From positions 1 to 41,896 of the IMG/VR virus record IMGVR_UViG_3300034073_002206: DNA of 41,896 bases. One strand, written 5' to 3'. The translations under genes were made by a program, and so were the position numbers. This DNA comes from a virus. Below the pieces are notes generated by a model, which was given only the letters and a program-made list of their open reading frames with translations, made no database searches and was not told the DNA's origin. Position 1 is the stretch's first letter, and each line of letters starts with the position of its first letter. Below, one piece after another: positions 1-8,452 of this stretch.

Positions 1-1724
1 TTTTTAGTATTGAAGAGGAAAGACTAAGTAGAAATAAATATGATGGCGGACCATTTGCTGCCATGATTAAAACAAAAGAATACACTGATAAAATAGATTA
101 CTTAGTAATATCACATACTCAAAGTTTGCAAGAAACTTGCGCTACAGTAGATTATACAGGTGATTTTGTATATAGTGGATTAGCCAGAAAATTAGGCCTA
201 ATCTCTAGTAAAGTCGACATTAGAAATCATCCACAAGTAATAGATTTTAGTCATCAGCATCATAAAATTCATGCCGCTGTTAGTTTTTATAGAAGTGGTT
301 TTGATGAGTGTGTAGCTGTTATTGTAGATGGGGCGGGTAGTAGTGTACGAGCACAGCATCGAGATGAATCTATTTTACTTTGGGAAGTAGAGTCTATATT
401 TGACTGTAGTTATCCTAATAATATTAAGACTGTTTATAAGCATTATGGATGTAGATCACCTATTATAAATAGTTATAATCCGCATGAAAACAGTGAGCGA
501 TTGCAGGAAACCGGTGAGCATGCAGTACTTATTAGTGGTCACGCAGGGATTACAAAAGTTTATGAGGCCGTAACCGAATATTGCGGGTTTAGTGCTATTG
601 AAGCCGGCAAAACTATGGGATTATTTCCCTATGGAAACCCTAACGATAAAATACCAAACTTATTTACTAAAATAGGCGAATTTAATATCAGCGACAGAAA
701 TGTAGTAATACCTACATATCCAAATAGTGCTATAGTTAATAGTATACTATATAATGAACTTGATACTAAATTTGGGTTTGATGATGCTACAAAGCTTCAA
801 AATCGTCGAGACTTGGCCTATAAAGTTCAACATGAAACGCAAGAACAAGTATTAAATCTTATACTTAAAGCAACAGAACTAACTGGTAAAAATAAAGTAG
901 TATTAAGCGGTGGATATGGACTTAATTGCGTTGCTAACTATTACTATTTAACAAAGTTAAATGAGTTAGGTATTGAACTATATGTAGAGCCTATTAGTAA
1001 CGACGGCGGAACAGCAATAGGTGTTGCTCTAATGTTCTATCATATGTTAGAAAACAGTTCAGAAAAACATCCACAAGAGATATACTTAGGACCACAATAT
1101 AATTATTCTAGTACAGATATTACTGATATTGCTGAAAAGTATAACGCAAGTATTGAACAATGTGATCATAATAAAGTAGTACAACTATTATGTAATAAAA
1201 ATATAGTTGCATTATTTCAAGGTCGTAGCGAGAATGGTCCACGAGCACTAGGCAATCGAAGCATATTATTTGACCCTAGATTTGAAGACGGCAAAGATTA
1301 TGTTAATCAAGTAAAACGCAGAGAGTATTTTAGGCCTTTTGCAGGTTCTATTCTTGAAGAAGATGTGCATGAGTGGTTTGATCTACGTGGCATGAATTCT
1401 AGCCCTCATATGATGTATGCAGTAAATTGTCAATCTGGTGTGGCAGAAAAGATTCCTAGTATAATTCACGTTGATGGAACTTGCCGTATACAAACGGTAA
1501 ACCGTAGTGAAAATGCAAACTACTACGACCTTATAAAATGTTTTAAGGATAAAACAGGAGTGCCCATAGTGTTTAATACAAGTTTTAATTTAGGTGGAGA
1601 ACCATTAGTAGAAACACTAGATGATGCATTACGTACACTTGCAGAAAGTGACATAGAATATTTATATTTACCAGAATACGAAACACTATTAACAATTAAA
1701 AATGACACTGAAAGATCTAACTAG
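1..1724 (+). CDS. Carbamoyltransferase (NodU/CmcH family), 5' end cut off by window
   Basis: The frame is open from base 3, and the residues before the first ATG (63) read FSIEEERLSRNKYDGG, the usual N-terminal region of this family, so the true start lies upstream of the window. About 573 residues are visible, close to full family length. A His-rich metal/active-site segment (SHQHHKIHAA) with a following VDG lies near 250-330. The C-terminal domain signature GRSENGPRALGNRS lies near 1222-1263. The family transfers a carbamoyl group from carbamoyl phosphate to hydroxyl groups of sugars or small molecules. Phage members are thought to modify nucleotides or glycans, but the substrate here cannot be told. 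The stop overlaps the heme oxygenase start by 23 nt, so it is transcribed with the bilin genes. Confidence 0.9.
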   Translation, partial: FSIEEERLSRNKYDGGPFAAMIKTKEYTDKIDYLVISHTQSLQETCATVDYTGDFVYSGLARKLGLISSKVDIRNHPQVIDFSHQHHKIHAAVSFYRSGFDECVAVIVDGAGSSVRAQHRDESILLWEVESIFDCSYPNNIKTVYKHYGCRSPIINSYNPHENSERLQETGEHAVLISGHAGITKVYEAVTEYCGFSAIEAGKTMGLFPYGNPNDKIPNLFTKIGEFNISDRNVVIPTYPNSAIVNSILYNELDTKFGFDDATKLQNRRDLAYKVQHETQEQVLNLILKATELTGKNKVVLSGGYGLNCVANYYYLTKLNELGIELYVEPISNDGGTAIGVALMFYHMLENSSEKHPQEIYLGPQYNYSSTDITDIAEKYNASIEQCDHNKVVQLLCNKNIVALFQGRSENGPRALGNRSILFDPRFEDGKDYVNQVKRREYFRPFAGSILEEDVHEWFDLRGMNSSPHMMYAVNCQSGVAEKIPSIIHVDGTCRIQTVNRSENANYYDLIKCFKDKTGVPIVFNTSFNLGGEPLVETLDDALRTLAESDIEYLYLPEYETLLTIKNDTERSN

Positions 1725-2220
1725 TGCTAAGCATAAGCTAGCAGAAGATCATAGATTTACAAAGTTACTATTAAGTGGCAAGATCTCCAAAGAGATCTAT
1801 GCCACATTTTTAGCGAACCAAATATACGTCTATGAAGTTTTAGAAGGTTGTGCCAAACACATAATTAATGATATTGTAGATATTAATCGCAGCAGTAAGA
1901 TTAAACAAGATTGGCAAGAATTAAAATGTGTAACTACTATACATAATTGTACTAGAGACTACTGCAGGTATATTCGAACACTAGATAATAACAAATTATT
2001 AGCGCATGTATACGTTAAGCATATGGGTGATATGTACGGTGGTCAAATTATTAAACGCTTGGTTCCAGGTAGTGGTACTATGTATGATTTTACGGACCGT
2101 CAAACAGCAATAAAGCAGCTTAGAGAAAAACTAGATATAACTATGGCTGATGAAGCCAATATAGCATTTGACTATGCACTACAACTACTTGATGCTATAG
2201 CAGATGAGTACAATATTTAA
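1702..2220 (+). CDS. ho: Heme oxygenase
   Basis: This 172-residue protein matches the compact core of canonical heme oxygenases, shorter than cyanobacterial HO1 (about 240). The proximal heme ligand is His11 in AKHKLAE. The distal-helix glycine motif GDMYGGQ is at 109-115, equivalent to GDLSGGQ of known enzymes. Family knowledge: it cleaves heme to biliverdin IXalpha, CO and iron, using reduced ferredoxin in cyanobacterial and phage examples. The next gene starts inside its 3' end and encodes a bilin reductase, so the pair should convert heme to a reduced bilin. A 12-bp hairpin followed by a T-run lies about 75 nt into the frame (1776-1810). The start at 1702 overlaps the carbamoyltransferase end. 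Confidence 0.93.
   Translation: MTLKDLTSAKHKLAEDHRFTKLLLSGKISKEIYATFLANQIYVYEVLEGCAKHIINDIVDINRSSKIKQDWQELKCVTTIHNCTRDYCRYIRTLDNNKLLAHVYVKHMGDMYGGQIIKRLVPGSGTMYDFTDRQTAIKQLREKLDITMADEANIAFDYALQLLDAIADEYNI
1776..1810 (+). terminator. Terminator-like hairpin inside the heme oxygenase gene
   Basis: TGGCA (1776-1780) plus AGATCTC (1781-1787), a CAAA loop, GAGATCT (1792-1798), one bulged A, then TGCCA (1800-1804), followed by CATTTTTAG. This gives 12 bp with one bulge and a run of five T. It lies 75-110 nt into the coding sequence. The shape fits an intrinsic terminator or attenuator; activity is inferred. Confidence 0.5.
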
Positions 2221-2863
2221 CCGATTAAAACAACACGAAAAAGCTCTAGAGGAAGTATTATTTTCTAGAGCTTTTTTATCGCCTGTGCCAAACACCTATA
2301 GCTGGACAAATAAAATTTTTACTAGCTCTAGCGTTAGACGTGCTCACTTAGACTGTATAGATGCTACTCAAACAAAAAAGTTGTATATGATGCACCTATG
2401 TATTTTTCCACAAGTTAATCTATCCAGTCCAATCTATGGGTTTGATATAATTGCTGGACCTAACAAAGTAACAGGTGCTTTCCTAGATTTTAGCCCTGTT
2501 GTTATAGGGCATCCGCTAAGTATGTGGTATGCTAATTTTGTAAAAGATTTAACATGGTCTAAACCTAGGCAGTTGCCAGAATGGGCTCAACGTATATTTA
2601 GTAAGAATATGATAGCTGCTGGTAATATTAATACTATAGAAGAATTAGATGTTATACTAGACTTAAGTTTAATAATGCTAAATAAATATTTAGACTTAAT
2701 GGGTAGTATAACCACTACAGAAGACTATACTAGTAACCAAAATTACTATTGCCAACAACAGAAATGCAATCCTCATACGCCTAGAGTTTTACAAAGTATA
2801 GGATTTGACCAGGAGATGGTGCATGACTTTATACATAACTGCTTATTTCCAGAAATTAATTAA
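2204..2863 (+). CDS. pcyX: Ferredoxin-dependent bilin reductase, PcyA/PcyX-like
   Basis: 219 residues. The core PIYGFDIIAG (76-85) with the following GAFLDFSP is the hallmark of the family. His64 and Asp81 are 17 residues apart, as are His88 and Asp105 of PcyA. The C-terminal motif QQQKCNPHTPRVL puts Asn189 where PcyA and PcyX have Asn and PebS has Asp. This favours a PcyA/PcyX-type enzyme over PebS. Family knowledge: it reduces biliverdin to phytobilins with ferredoxin electrons; PcyX is known from marine phage contigs and was reported to make phycoerythrobilin. Product assignment here is inference. The start (ATG 2204) overlaps the heme oxygenase stop by 17 nt. A perfect 13-bp hairpin with a T-tract lies within codons 12-25. 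Confidence 0.9.
   Translation: MSTIFNRLKQHEKALEEVLFSRAFLSPVPNTYSWTNKIFTSSSVRRAHLDCIDATQTKKLYMMHLCIFPQVNLSSPIYGFDIIAGPNKVTGAFLDFSPVVIGHPLSMWYANFVKDLTWSKPRQLPEWAQRIFSKNMIAAGNINTIEELDVILDLSLIMLNKYLDLMGSITTTEDYTSNQNYYCQQQKCNPHTPRVLQSIGFDQEMVHDFIHNCLFPEIN
2238..2278 (+). terminator. Perfect intrinsic-terminator structure inside the bilin reductase gene
   Basis: The left arm AAAAAGCTCTAGA (2238-2250) pairs perfectly over 13 bp with TCTAGAGCTTTTT (2264-2276) across a 13-nt loop. The right arm runs into a T-tract ending near 2277. It starts 34 nt after the reductase ATG. By shape it is as good as the genuine operon-end terminators of this window, yet it lies in coding sequence. Confidence 0.65.
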
Positions 2864-2924
2864 CAATTATCTGGAAATTTTATCAACATACTATATTGGT
2901 AAGTAATTTACCGAGGTACCTTCT

Positions 2925-4691
2925 ATGAGTAAAGCAGCATTATTAGGCAGACTAGTTTCGGCCGGACAGCAGTTAGATGATGGTCAAGTAACCTTAAATG
3001 AAATACCTGGAGTGTTAGGGGCCTTTGACCCAACTGCAATATTTACTATAACAAATACTAGTGACTCTACAAGCCCAATTACTGGAGCTATTCAAGTTAC
3101 TGGTGGTATTGGCATTGGAAAAAAATTATATGCTCATACTGGTATAAATGTTGGCACTGCTACAGGTGGTATAGGACAAAGTCAAATAACTAACCGTAGC
3201 GCTTTAGTGTACCCTAACGGAGCATACGTTTTAAAATTAGATAATCCTGATGCAACCAGCGTATATGCTTTACAGCTTACTAATAGCACTAATTCCGGAG
3301 CTGTTTGGTTAAAAGGCAACGAATTCATACTTACTAGTGGTGGTTCAGAGGTACTATTAGCTAGTCCATCAGTAGTTTCAGTAAAACAAACTACTGCTGC
3401 AACTTCCACAACTACAGGAGCTTTAGTTGTAGGTGGCGGACTTGGTGTTGCCGGAGCACTTTATGCTGGAAGCATACAAAATACTCCTATAGGTTCAACT
3501 ACTGCAAACACGGGTGCTTTTACAACACTAACTTCAAGTAGTACCACAGAATCAACTAGTTCAACTAGTGGGGCCGTAATAATTGCTGGTGGTGTAGGTA
3601 TTGCCAAAAAATTATATGTTGGCGGAACACTTAATGTTGGCGGCACTTTTAGTGGTGCACTTGGTTCTTTTACAAATTTATCTACTAGTGATACAACAGA
3701 TTCTAGCAGTACTAGTACTGGTACTATAACAACTGCTGGTGGTGTAGGTATTGCTAAAAATTTATACGTAGGTGCACAGCTTAATGTAGCCGGTAATGTA
3801 ACAGTTAGTGGTAATTTAACAGTTAGCGGAACAACTACAACTATAAATACTACTAATCTAAACATAGCCGATAATATTATAACGTTAAATAGTGATTTTA
3901 CTGTTGGAACACCTAGCGAAAATGCTGGTATAGAAGTTTTACGAGGTATTAGTCCTAGTGTAAGCATACGCTGGAATGAAGACACAGACGTTTGGCAGTT
4001 TACAAATGATGGTACTAATTTTTATACTTTGCCAACTTCAGATATAAACACAACTTATAGTATTAGCTCCGAGACTACTACTGACGGCGTCCACTTAAGA
4101 TTGACTGGCTCTGATTCAACTACAGATAATTTAAAATTTGCTAATGGTACCGGTATTACGTTAACAAGAACTGATGCAAATACTATTACAGTTACTAACG
4201 GTGGAGTAACAGGCATTACCGGTACTATAAATCAAATTACAGCAAGTGCATCGACTGGATCAGTTACGCTTAGTTTACCACAAAATATTGCTACTGGATC
4301 TAACCTACAGTTTAATTCACTAGGCATAGGTACTCCTGCCAGCGGTAATAGTGGGGAAATACGTACTACAGGCGATATTACTGCTTTTTATTCCGCATCA
4401 GATATTCGTGTAAAAGAAAATATTAGTAGTGTAAGTGGAGTATTAGATAAATTAAGTGAGTTAAATTTATATAGTTTTAATTACATAAATAAGCCAGATA
4501 GAAAAATGTTAGGGTTAATGGCACAAGAGCTAGTAAAAGATTTTCCTGAATTAGTATATGAAACAGCACCGCTTACCGAAATATCAGGCCTAGATAAAAT
4601 ATATGCTATTAATTACTCACTAGTATCTGCTATTTTGGTTCAGGCTATTAATGAATTAAATCAAAAATTAAATAGATTACTAGAGGACTAA
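2925..4691 (+). CDS. Tail fibre with C-terminal S74 self-cleaving chaperone
   Basis: 588 residues. The body has several repeats of the form GGxGIAKxLYVGxxLNV, typical of trimeric beta-rich phage fibres. The last ~100 residues are an intramolecular chaperone of auto-processing (peptidase S74) type: Ser492 and Lys497 in SDIRVKEN match the Ser/Lys spacing of the endosialidase dyad, followed by MLGLMAQELVKDFPELV. Family knowledge: the chaperone drives trimer folding and then cuts itself off at the Ser. The start ATG 2925 follows a 61-nt gap after the reductase. It heads a host-recognition block with the next two genes. Confidence 0.9.
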   Translation: MSKAALLGRLVSAGQQLDDGQVTLNEIPGVLGAFDPTAIFTITNTSDSTSPITGAIQVTGGIGIGKKLYAHTGINVGTATGGIGQSQITNRSALVYPNGAYVLKLDNPDATSVYALQLTNSTNSGAVWLKGNEFILTSGGSEVLLASPSVVSVKQTTAATSTTTGALVVGGGLGVAGALYAGSIQNTPIGSTTANTGAFTTLTSSSTTESTSSTSGAVIIAGGVGIAKKLYVGGTLNVGGTFSGALGSFTNLSTSDTTDSSSTSTGTITTAGGVGIAKNLYVGAQLNVAGNVTVSGNLTVSGTTTTINTTNLNIADNIITLNSDFTVGTPSENAGIEVLRGISPSVSIRWNEDTDVWQFTNDGTNFYTLPTSDINTTYSISSETTTDGVHLRLTGSDSTTDNLKFANGTGITLTRTDANTITVTNGGVTGITGTINQITASASTGSVTLSLPQNIATGSNLQFNSLGIGTPASGNSGEIRTTGDITAFYSASDIRVKENISSVSGVLDKLSELNLYSFNYINKPDRKMLGLMAQELVKDFPELVYETAPLTEISGLDKIYAINYSLVSAILVQAINELNQKLNRLLED

Positions 4692-4694
4692 TTT

Positions 4695-6395
4695 ATGTAT
4701 TATTCTATTACTGGTAGTTATTTAACATACGCGTCTCCATCGCAAGTACAAAATCCTTGGACTAACATTAGCGTATCTGATATACGTAGTCAACTAGGTC
4801 AGACTGGTAGTATAAATTGGGGTGGAACAAAATTAGGTGTTTTACTAAAAGGTGGTGCGGCGGTTACAGATAATACTATTACAAATGTATCTTTAAATCA
4901 GGGATTACCTGGCAAGGGAACTGACTGGATTTATCCTGTTGCTGGAAATAGTTATACAGTTCTTGCTCCAAATGACCTACTGTCTTATTCTAATAGGGGT
5001 AGAGTAAATTATTTTCTTGGTAGTGGAATATTAACCATTCTATATTCTAGCACTCAACAAGGATATAGTGGTCTTAAGTACATAGGTTGGAATAGTGATC
5101 CTAATAATTTATTGGACGGAGATGCTGATTGGACCACTGACGTTCAAAGTGATATTCCTGATGGACAACAGTGGAATAGGAGGCTAAAACAGTATTATAT
5201 AGCAACCAGCAAACAGTCAAAATTGCCACTAAAAATTTATCAAATACCTAGCGGTTGTAGTTCTGTTACTATTCAGGCTTGGGGCGGTGGTGGCGGTGCA
5301 GGAGGTAGTTGGTCTGATTCTTATGGTGGTTATGGGGGAGCCGGGGGATATGCTCAAACAACTCTAGTAGTAGGTAGCACAATTAATCCAGCCACTGGTA
5401 GAACCGTTAAAGTAGGTGACTTATTATATTGTTGGGTGGGCTTAGGTGGTGCTGGATCTTATGATTTATGGTATGGTGGTGTTGGAGGAATGGGTACAGC
5501 TGTTTGGCTATTACACGGCCCAACGTTTGGAGCCATAGGCTATCCAGCAGAAACCGGCAAAGGCGTTAAAGTAGATGGTGACTATTGGGGCATACTTAGA
5601 GAGTGGGTAGGAAAAAGTTATGCTGATAACAATTTTGTAACATATGAACCAAACTTAGGTTTTGAAGATTGTTTAGGTGGAAATGTTGGTCAGTCGTTTA
5701 CTTCATTAGGCACGCAATTAACTAGTAATCCTAAGAATTTATGTGTTTTAATAGCTGGTGGAGGTGGTGGCGGCAGTGCTATTAATTGGAGCGGCGGATT
5801 ACAAGCACCTAGCGGCGGTAGCGGCGGTAGCGACGGAGCTAGCGGTTTCTTTAGTGGAAGTGGTACTGGAGCAACTACTACTGCTCATGGCCAAGGTTTA
5901 ATTACACCTAATACTAGTAGTGGTACTAGTGGCGGATATAATGGTTGTGAAGGCGCAGGTGTTTGGGGCTATAACGCTATGTACTGGGGTACCGGATGGT
6001 CAGAAACCGTTCGTAATGGAGCAGTTGATACACCAGAAGCTAGTTTAGCTGCCCTATATCCCAATGTTGCAGAAGCAATGAACGGATCCCAAACTTTTGG
6101 CATTTATGCTCAAGGTGGAGGCGGCGGCGGTGGAGCTTTTAAAGGTCAAGTCGGCCCAGCGGTACTACACGATGCCCAAAGTAATACTAGAAGCAGAGGA
6201 GGCGGTGGCGGAGCAAATAAAGTATATTTAGGTACTAATCAAGCTACTGTGGCTCAAGGAGTTACTAATACTCCATATAGTAGTGACGGTACACATGGTG
6301 TTGGTGGCAATCCAAGATACGTACAAAGTCCCACTAACTATTGGCGAGGTGGACCTGGTAGAGCTGGAAAAATTATTTTAACTTTTAATGCGTAA
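4695..6395 (+). CDS. Glycine-rich tail adhesin-like protein
   Basis: 566 residues starting 3 nt after the fibre stop. Residues 1-170 form a Trp/Tyr-rich N-terminal region. From about 180 comes the motif SVTIQAWGGGGGAGG, the start of a glycine-rich domain common in phage fibres and adhesins. Further poly-Gly runs (IAGGGGGGSA, AQGGGGGGGA, RSRGGGGGANK) alternate with variable loops. This pattern recalls adhesins whose tips are built from stacked polyglycine helices (such as gp38 of S16-like phages), where the loops bind the receptor. A role as distal receptor-binding protein is inferred from composition and position; the receptor is unknown. Confidence 0.7.
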   Translation: MYYSITGSYLTYASPSQVQNPWTNISVSDIRSQLGQTGSINWGGTKLGVLLKGGAAVTDNTITNVSLNQGLPGKGTDWIYPVAGNSYTVLAPNDLLSYSNRGRVNYFLGSGILTILYSSTQQGYSGLKYIGWNSDPNNLLDGDADWTTDVQSDIPDGQQWNRRLKQYYIATSKQSKLPLKIYQIPSGCSSVTIQAWGGGGGAGGSWSDSYGGYGGAGGYAQTTLVVGSTINPATGRTVKVGDLLYCWVGLGGAGSYDLWYGGVGGMGTAVWLLHGPTFGAIGYPAETGKGVKVDGDYWGILREWVGKSYADNNFVTYEPNLGFEDCLGGNVGQSFTSLGTQLTSNPKNLCVLIAGGGGGGSAINWSGGLQAPSGGSGGSDGASGFFSGSGTGATTTAHGQGLITPNTSSGTSGGYNGCEGAGVWGYNAMYWGTGWSETVRNGAVDTPEASLAALYPNVAEAMNGSQTFGIYAQGGGGGGGAFKGQVGPAVLHDAQSNTRSRGGGGGANKVYLGTNQATVAQGVTNTPYSSDGTHGVGGNPRYVQSPTNYWRGGPGRAGKIILTFNA

Positions 6396-6400
6396 ATACT

Positions 6401-7000
6401 ATGAGCAATGAACAAATACCACAAACTGCTGGTCCACTAATATTAAATACGCCTAGCAGATGGGCCTATATAGATGAAAATAATCATGTTATAGAGGTTA
6501 CCTACTTATCAGAATTTACGCTAAATGGTGTAACTTATCAGCAAAACATATTATTAAGTCCAGAAGCAGAACTAAAAGCATTAGGTTTATATAAAGTAGT
6601 AATAAATTTTCCTACTATTAGTAGTTTTCAATATGTAGTAAGTAATCCCGATATTGCTGCTGGAAACATAGATCATTCCGAAAAAACAATTAACATTATT
6701 TTTGCTGTTAATTCACATACTTGGCCACATATAAAAGAAATTATTAATAGTGAAGTGGCTAAAAAATTAGATGAATTTGCTAGAACACGAGGATATGATA
6801 ATATTATATCATGTACATCATATTTTAATTCTACGAATTTAAGTTATAGACAAGAAGCAGAATATTGTATACAATTACGAGATCAAGTATGGGCAATTAT
6901 TAACGATTGGATAAATAAAGTAGATAACTATGAGGTAGAAATGCCCAAATCTATGGAACAAATCTATAAAAAATTACCGGCTTTTAGTTGGCCAGAATAA
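6401..7000 (+). CDS. Probable tail fibre assembly protein (DUF4376-like C-terminus)
   Basis: 199 residues, no signal peptide or membrane segment. The C-terminal third (KLDEFARTRGYDNI ... YRQEAEYCIQLRDQVWAII) resembles the alpha-helical domain found at the C-terminus of many fibre-assembly or fibre-associated proteins, where an AExxxxLRD motif recurs. The N-terminal part is beta-rich (SRWAYIDENNHVIEV). It lies straight after the two fibre genes and ends in a TAATG overlap with the lysis cassette. It could be an assembly chaperone or a minor fibre component; the family match is from memory. Confidence 0.6.
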   Translation: MSNEQIPQTAGPLILNTPSRWAYIDENNHVIEVTYLSEFTLNGVTYQQNILLSPEAELKALGLYKVVINFPTISSFQYVVSNPDIAAGNIDHSEKTINIIFAVNSHTWPHIKEIINSEVAKKLDEFARTRGYDNIISCTSYFNSTNLSYRQEAEYCIQLRDQVWAIINDWINKVDNYEVEMPKSMEQIYKKLPAFSWPE

Positions 7001-7554
7001 TGTTTATATTAAACTTTATACCTGATTGGTTCTTTCCATTAATAGCAACTATATCTGTTATACTATTTTTCTTAACTAGATTTTTTGCACAACTTATACC
7101 ACAGGCTAAGGTTGTGCACTATACAACAATTCCAGTATTTGCACTAACAGTATTTTTCATGGGTGCGAATTGGAATAATAACCACTGGCAAGCTAAATTA
7201 GCTGAGGAAACTGCAAAGGCAGAACTAGCAGCCAAACAACAAGAGGCGGCTAATCAACAGCTTAAGCAAGAGCGTGAGTCTAAACTGCAAGAACTTAAGC
7301 TTTCAGCAGAACGAGAGCGCCAGCAAAATAAACGGTTTATTGAGGTGCTTAAATCAAAGGACGCCACAGTGCAAAACGTGTTAGCTACCCTTAGTAAAGC
7401 TGAGCAGGATAAATATGCTGCACTGGGTGAAAAAGATAAACTTGCGGCTAATAAAAAGCTAGAGGATGTACTAGCCAATGCTAAAAACTGTCCAACTGTG
7501 CCTGAGCTGTACATAGAAAAACTTAATAATACTGCTAGGGGTGCAAAGCAATGA
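7000..7554 (+). CDS. i-spanin-like inner-membrane protein (Rz type)
   Basis: ATG at 7000 shares its A with the TAA of the preceding gene; an upstream in-frame TTG (6988) is less likely. The 184-residue product has two hydrophobic segments (about 4-32 and 44-62). A long charged coiled coil rich in Ala, Lys, Glu and Gln follows (about 70-150). This fits an inner-membrane spanin, although most have a single N-terminal anchor. It overlaps by ATGA with a lipoprotein gene of the right size to be the o-spanin, the usual Rz/Rz1 order. Together they would bridge and fuse the inner and outer membranes in the last step of lysis. Confidence 0.7.
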   Translation: MFILNFIPDWFFPLIATISVILFFLTRFFAQLIPQAKVVHYTTIPVFALTVFFMGANWNNNHWQAKLAEETAKAELAAKQQEAANQQLKQERESKLQELKLSAERERQQNKRFIEVLKSKDATVQNVLATLSKAEQDKYAALGEKDKLAANKKLEDVLANAKNCPTVPELYIEKLNNTARGAKQ

Positions 7555-7814
7555 GATTAGTAATATTAGCACTAGCCAGCACACTATTAGCCGGTTGCTT
7601 GCAAAGTTTTAAGGTTAACCCACCCTGGCCACAAATAGCGGATCCGGGTATGCTTAAGCCCTGTGATCAACTAAAGTTGGCTAATACACAGGATGTAAGC
7701 ATGGCAGAGCTTGTAGACTTAATACAGCAAAATTACAACCTCTACCATGAATGTAAGTTAAATAATGATAGCTGGGTACGGTGGTATAATACTCACTGGA
7801 AAAAGGAGAAGTAA
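7551..7814 (+). CDS. o-spanin-like lipoprotein (Rz1 type)
   Basis: 87 residues with an N-terminal signal of a few residues plus hydrophobic run, ending in lipobox LLAGC (acylated Cys at 16). It has a Pro-containing segment (VNPPWPQIADPG) just after the Cys and a Trp/Lys-rich C-terminus. It overlaps the i-spanin stop by ATGA and its own TAA shares a base with the endolysin ATG. A lipoprotein between coiled-coil membrane protein and endolysin is the classic outer-membrane spanin arrangement. Its presence implies a diderm host. Confidence 0.7.
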   Translation: MRLVILALASTLLAGCLQSFKVNPPWPQIADPGMLKPCDQLKLANTQDVSMAELVDLIQQNYNLYHECKLNNDSWVRWYNTHWKKEK

Positions 7815-8428
7815 TGGAACTAACACAAGATCAATTAAAACAAATCATTCCAAAGAACCAATATGTTAGTTACTGGTATACTGCCCTACAACAATTATTA
7901 CCACAATATGAAATAAACACGCCCGATCGCATAGCAGCCTTTTTAGCGCAGTGTGCACACGAGTCGGGCGGTTTTGTGTTTATTAAGGAAAATTTAAACT
8001 ACCGCTGGCAAAGCCTGCGTAAAGTTTTTCCTAAGTATTTTCCCACGGATGCATTGGCGCAGCAATATGAAAAAAAGCCTGAAAAGATTGCTAACCGTGT
8101 GTATGCTAACCGCATGGGTAATGGGCCGGAAGAATCGGGTGATGGCTACAAATTTTGTGGACGTGGATTGATACAGGTAACTGGTCGCGAAAACTATAGC
8201 TGGTTTGCCGCTAGCCTACAAATTAGCCCTGAAGAAGCGTCGGAGTACATGGAAACCTTTGAAGGTGCTGCACAAAGTGCTTGCTGGTTTTGGGAGTCAA
8301 ACAATCTCAATCAGTGGGCTGATAAACAAGATATACTAACATTAACCAAACGTATCAATGGTGGTACAATTGGCTTAGAGGATCGCAAGAAACATTACGA
8401 ACATTGTTTACATGTGCTAGCACATTAA
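7814..8428 (+). CDS. Endolysin, glycoside hydrolase family 19 type
   Basis: 204 residues, single catalytic domain without signal peptide. The family hallmark CAHESGGF places the acid catalyst at Glu50, and FIKENLNY gives the second acidic site at Glu59. GDGYKFCGRGLIQVTGRENY is the conserved GH19 block in the middle, and TKRINGG the substrate-groove motif near the C-terminus. Phage GH19 enzymes cut peptidoglycan glycan strands. With no signal sequence it needs a holin to reach the periplasm, and none is obvious beside it; candidate small membrane proteins lie downstream. Confidence 0.92.
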   Translation: MELTQDQLKQIIPKNQYVSYWYTALQQLLPQYEINTPDRIAAFLAQCAHESGGFVFIKENLNYRWQSLRKVFPKYFPTDALAQQYEKKPEKIANRVYANRMGNGPEESGDGYKFCGRGLIQVTGRENYSWFAASLQISPEEASEYMETFEGAAQSACWFWESNNLNQWADKQDILTLTKRINGGTIGLEDRKKHYEHCLHVLAH

Positions 8429-8452
8429 TACGCTCTTGTCAAGGAGACTAAT

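Noticed and set aside
1702-2863. Cyanophage origin suggested by the bilin genes
   Set aside because: No photosystem, phycobilisome or other cyanophage hallmark genes in the window, and the tmRNA tag is not of the cyanobacterial kind as I recall it. Not excluded, but not favoured.
2866-2924. Weak inverted repeats before the tail fibre gene (GGTAA/TTACC)
   Set aside because: Stem too short and no T-tract; no promoter pattern seen either.
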